This document shows, piece after piece, positions 60,646 through 64,000 of a DNA stretch of 64,000 bases. Source of the DNA: Cinnamomum chago (Eukaryota; Streptophyta; Magnoliopsida; Laurales; Lauraceae); the NCBI GenBank assembly GCA_038049695.1, contig CP142459.1, positions 66,704,001-66,768,000 of the forward strand, given 5' to 3'. Position numbers and translations under genes: made by a program. The notes beneath the pieces were generated by a model. The model saw only the letters and a program-made list of their open reading frames with translations, did not search any database and had not been told where the DNA came from. Position 1 is the first letter of the stretch, and each line of letters begins with the position of its first letter.

Positions 60646-63600
60646 ATGGCGAAACCAGAGAATCCGAAGCCGAATTCATCTTCTGCTCCTCCTCTCTTCA
60701 CATCTCGATCTCCCAAAAACCCTCACCCTCCCTCGAACGATCAAGATCCTGATCCGCAATCGTCTTCTCTCGAGAAATTCAAGCTCTACGAAACTCGAGC
60801 TGTAAGTAGTTGATGATCTTCTTCTTCTGATGATGATGATGATTATGATGACGATCCTGTTCTTTTTTGTCCTAGTAATAATGACGAGAATCTAGGGCAA
60901 TTGTTCGAATTTCATGCTTTCTTGCAGAGATTCTATCTAATTGGGAGCGATCGCAATAAGAGATTCTTCCGAGTGTTGAAGATCGACCGATGTGAGCCGT
61001 TGGAGCTCAATATCAGCGAGGATCCGGTCGTCTACACGCCGCAGGAGGTCAAGAACTTGCTTCATCGAATCAGTGAAGGAAATCGATCTACCGGCGGTCT
61101 CACATTCGTCGGGAAGGTCTATGGAATTGCAGGTAAATTTCCTATCCTGTTTAGATCTTTGCGGGTTCTTGAAATGATTTCTGTATCTAAAGTTCATTCA
61201 AGTTTCCTCTTTTGTCTTGTTTTAGGTTGCATTAAATTCTTGGAATCATATTACCTTATTTTGGTTACCAAGCGACGGCAAATTGGGTGTATATGTGGCC
61301 ATGCGATTTATGCGATTGATGAAAGCCAATTAATCACGGTCCCTCATGCTTCCATACAGAGTGATGTTGCACATTCGAAGACCGAGTTGAGGTGCCTTGT
61401 TTCTGCTTGCTTAAATATTCCCTTGAGCACTTGAATCTTGATGATAAAAATAATAAATAATGATCTGATTTCATCTTCCTGTTGGCTTTCACAGTTTTTG
61501 GGAATGATAATATGTAGTGGTTCTGAGTTCTGATAGTCCTGGCCTGTTGTCGATTGGTGCGACTTATATCGCTTTAGTTTATAGGATTTTGCTGACTGTG
61601 ATTCCTTTTTCCATTGATAAATATTGTTTTCTTTTGTTATGATTTTGCATGGTTGAAGTTAAACTGAATATGCGTTTGAATTGCAATACACTTCTTTTGC
61701 TACATCCATTTTGATGGGTATTAGTTACGGTTATATAAATTCTTGCTTCCGTTGCTTAGTGTGCCTTCTTTCCAATTCTTTTGATTGTATGCCAATAGAT
61801 AAGGAGGAGATCCATTGAAAAAGTCTGCACTGGTGACATGTTCAATGAAAACAGAAATGATAAAAAAGGAGACACAAAATCTACCAATTTTCTATCCCTC
61901 ACAACACTGGACTTTGTTATCGAGTCAGCATTTCACATGTATAAAGGCCTCTGCAACTGTCAAACTCTTGGTTGGTGCTTTAGAAGGCATACCCGTCCTT
62001 GGGGAGGGTTCAGGACTTGTGTTCGCGACCAGTTCTCTGACACTCTAAAATAAACCCTGCCAGCCACTGTGGCCGTTTACACACAAACACACACACACAC
62101 ACACGCGCACACGCACAAAAAAACCCACTAATATGGAATCACGCCTCTGATCTCTCTTAGCAAAGGATAATCTCCAAGGAACTTTAGCATTTTCACCATC
62201 CATGTAATCACACTGTGGGTTATCTTCAACAATTAGCTTCCTTTGAAATTGCTTTTTCACGATTTATATGGCTTCTGACATTGTGATCACCTGATTCACC
62301 TCTGACTCATTAGTTTCTCAGCCAACTCTTGTTTACCTCTATTAGCTCCATCCATGTTGAACTTTCAACAATCCAATGAGGAAGAACCCAAATTTCCTTG
62401 GAACAGCTACCAGCCCTGCAGTCAACCATTGCAGCCTCTCAACTCACCATGAGATCTTCGATTTTAAAATCCTTGAATTGTTGACAGCCAATTAGCAATT
62501 CTAGCCTACAATACCTTCAACGTCTCCTCAACTGACCTTGCTATTTCTTTTTTTCAGCTGGTGGTACCACCTTCTATTATCAATTTTCCTCTCTTCTGAA
62601 ATGGGTTTTTGGGGTTCTTTTATTTTAACATTTAATTTATATCAAGTTAAGTTGGTTTGAACTATTGCTATAAAAAGTTTTTGATTCCCATTTGTGTTTT
62701 TGACTTTTCAAATTCTAATCCTAAGTGACCAGGGTCTTTTTTTTCTTTGGCGTGTCATTCTGCAATTTATCCAAGTGCTTCACACTAGATCTTGTGATAA
62801 AATTGCAAATACGTGTAAATGTTTTAAATGGGGAGCACATGCACTGAATGGAAGGTTGGTTGCTTTCTTTTGCGATCTTGAGTTTCCTTTTGCTTATCTT
62901 CTATGAAAAGATCATAAGAGTTCTGACTTAGAAACTTGCATTCTAAAATGCTTACTTTTTGACAAGCCCAACACCAGTTTCTTTTAAGAACTGTTGAGGC
63001 TGCTGTATGCACTGCATTTTTTTTAAATGGATACTCACTACATATTGGGAATTTTCGGAACTTTGTTTCGTAGTCCATGCTAAAAGTAAAATATCCTATT
63101 TAATGAAAAACTTTAAGTAATTTGTTAGCTTGTGTTGTATTGAGCTTATATCGGGTCCAGATCCCAATATTGATTTATCTCTGTATTTGTTTATGTCATC
63201 ATCTTGCTAATATAAGGGTTCATTTGTTTAACTCTCACATAATTCTGTTGACCTTATTGCAGGTATAAGAAGCTCTTATCCAGTGTTGATCTAACAAAAG
63301 ATTTTTTCTATAGTTATACATACCCAATCATGCAAAGTTTACAGAAAAATGTCTTGGCAATGGGTGAGGAGATGATGTCATATGAGAACATATTCGTATG
63401 GAATGCATTCCTTACACAATCAATAAGATCAAAGTGCAAAAACACACTTTGGACAATCGCATTAGTGCATGGACATTTTAAGCAGGTATGCGGCCCTATT
63501 TTCTATGACGTGTTTTTATATGGAACCCCATGTGCTCTTATTTGTAATTGTTCTGATATTCAAACTTTCTTCTTAACCAGAATATATGTTTGTATTGGCT

Positions 63601-64000
63601 GGTCTAGGTGTGATTAATCTCAAGCCACCTCATTTAGTTGTGGCAATGACTCAGGTCCTGCTGACCTAGGCAACCAGTGTGGGTCCAGTTTGACCATGAA
63701 CTGTTTATCAAGCAGGTTTAAAATATTATCTTGAACTGTAACTCGGCAACCAATGCCTCCTTCCCCACTCAAAGAAGGCAAAGAAAAAAATGCTCACAAA
63801 AGTATCTTTCATCTTAAATCCTCTCTGCATTCACAGTTTCACACATGACGAGAGAAGAAGAGTGAGCTATTGGGAGAGGGAGTGATAGAGAACATGAGAG
63901 AAGTTGAATCGCTTCAGGCTCTTCTAATATTGAACTTTTCCTTTCTTTTTACTGATAGCTTTGATCCTTCAACTTCACTACAACTCTCTCTCTCTCTCTC
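60646..64000 (+). CDS. SAC-domain phosphoinositide phosphatase (5' part, cut by window end)
   Basis: The first four exons are visible: 60646-60801, 60928-61132, 61226-61391 and 63263-63485 (750 bases, 250 residues), all in frame with GT-AG junctions; the rest lies beyond the right edge. The protein begins MAKPENPKP with a proline/serine-rich leader, then KLYETRARFYLIGSDRNKRF, ELNISEDPVVYT, LLHRISEGNRSTGGLTFVGK, VTKRRQIGCICGHAIYAI, VDLTKDFFYSYTYPIMQSLQ and FVWNAFLTQSIR. These match the N-terminal half of plant SAC1-SAC5 phosphatases, which hydrolyse the 5-phosphate of PI(3,5)P2 at the vacuolar membrane (SAC2-SAC5) or act in cell wall and actin organisation (SAC1/FRA7). I cannot say which member this is. 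The catalytic CX5R motif is expected further on and is not in the window. Intron 3 (1.87 kb) has a CA run at about 62081-62104. Confidence 0.9.

Noticed and set aside
61815-62053. Open frames in intron 3 of the SAC gene
   Set aside because: They do not match any SAC sequence and are not phase-compatible additions with clear splice sites; likely chance.

Overview
This window is nuclear DNA from a flowering plant. Its genes have many GT-AG introns, its intergenic DNA is AT-rich and full of short retroelements and MITEs, and its genes include a B-class floral MADS-box gene and a nuclear gene for a chloroplast NDH subunit. I cannot name the species. The MADS gene has the 30-base exon 5 usual in PISTILLATA genes of most angiosperms, but that alone does not place the lineage.

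Layout, left to right. 1-5.6 kb: no supported gene, only SINE-like and RTE-like retroelement pieces. 5.67-9.43 kb (+): a complete seven-exon PISTILLATA/GLOBOSA gene with a MITE in its large third intron. 9.4-24.5 kb: about 15 kb without a supported gene, holding an L1 LINE tail with a clean target-site duplication, a hAT-type MITE, several SINE-like copies and short tandem duplications. 24.73-28.60 kb (+): a complete eleven-exon receptor-like cytoplasmic kinase with an N-terminal universal stress protein (USP) domain, STUNTED-like. 31.24-33.25 kb (+): two-exon ndhM. 33.31-36.94 kb (-): a four-exon gene of unknown function with internal protein repeats, whose stop codon lies 60 bases from the ndhM stop (convergent pair). 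37-46 kb: tandem duplications, L1 LINE and probable gypsy gag remnants, and a second copy of the hAT-type MITE. 46.19-58.63 kb (+): a ten-exon gene for a protein of about 1,591 residues with five C-terminal CCCH zinc fingers (SOP1/ZC3H3-like), with a 4.5-kb intron loaded with retroelement fragments. 60.65 kb to the right edge (+): the 5' part of a SAC-domain phosphoinositide phosphatase gene, cut by the window end.

The genes do not form a pathway. They are independent nuclear genes for floral identity, kinase signalling, chloroplast cyclic electron flow, nuclear RNA processing or surveillance, and membrane lipid turnover. The kinase and CCCH genes are close neighbours here, and from memory their Arabidopsis homologues are also adjacent on chromosome 1, so this may be an old gene neighbourhood. 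I found no clearly new multi-gene system. The most interesting signals are two exon-edge duplications that each create a second usable splice site (kinase exon 4 donor, CCCH exon 10 acceptor), a phase-compatible open stretch inside the last CCCH intron, and SINE-like copies that share a 3' module but have different heads.
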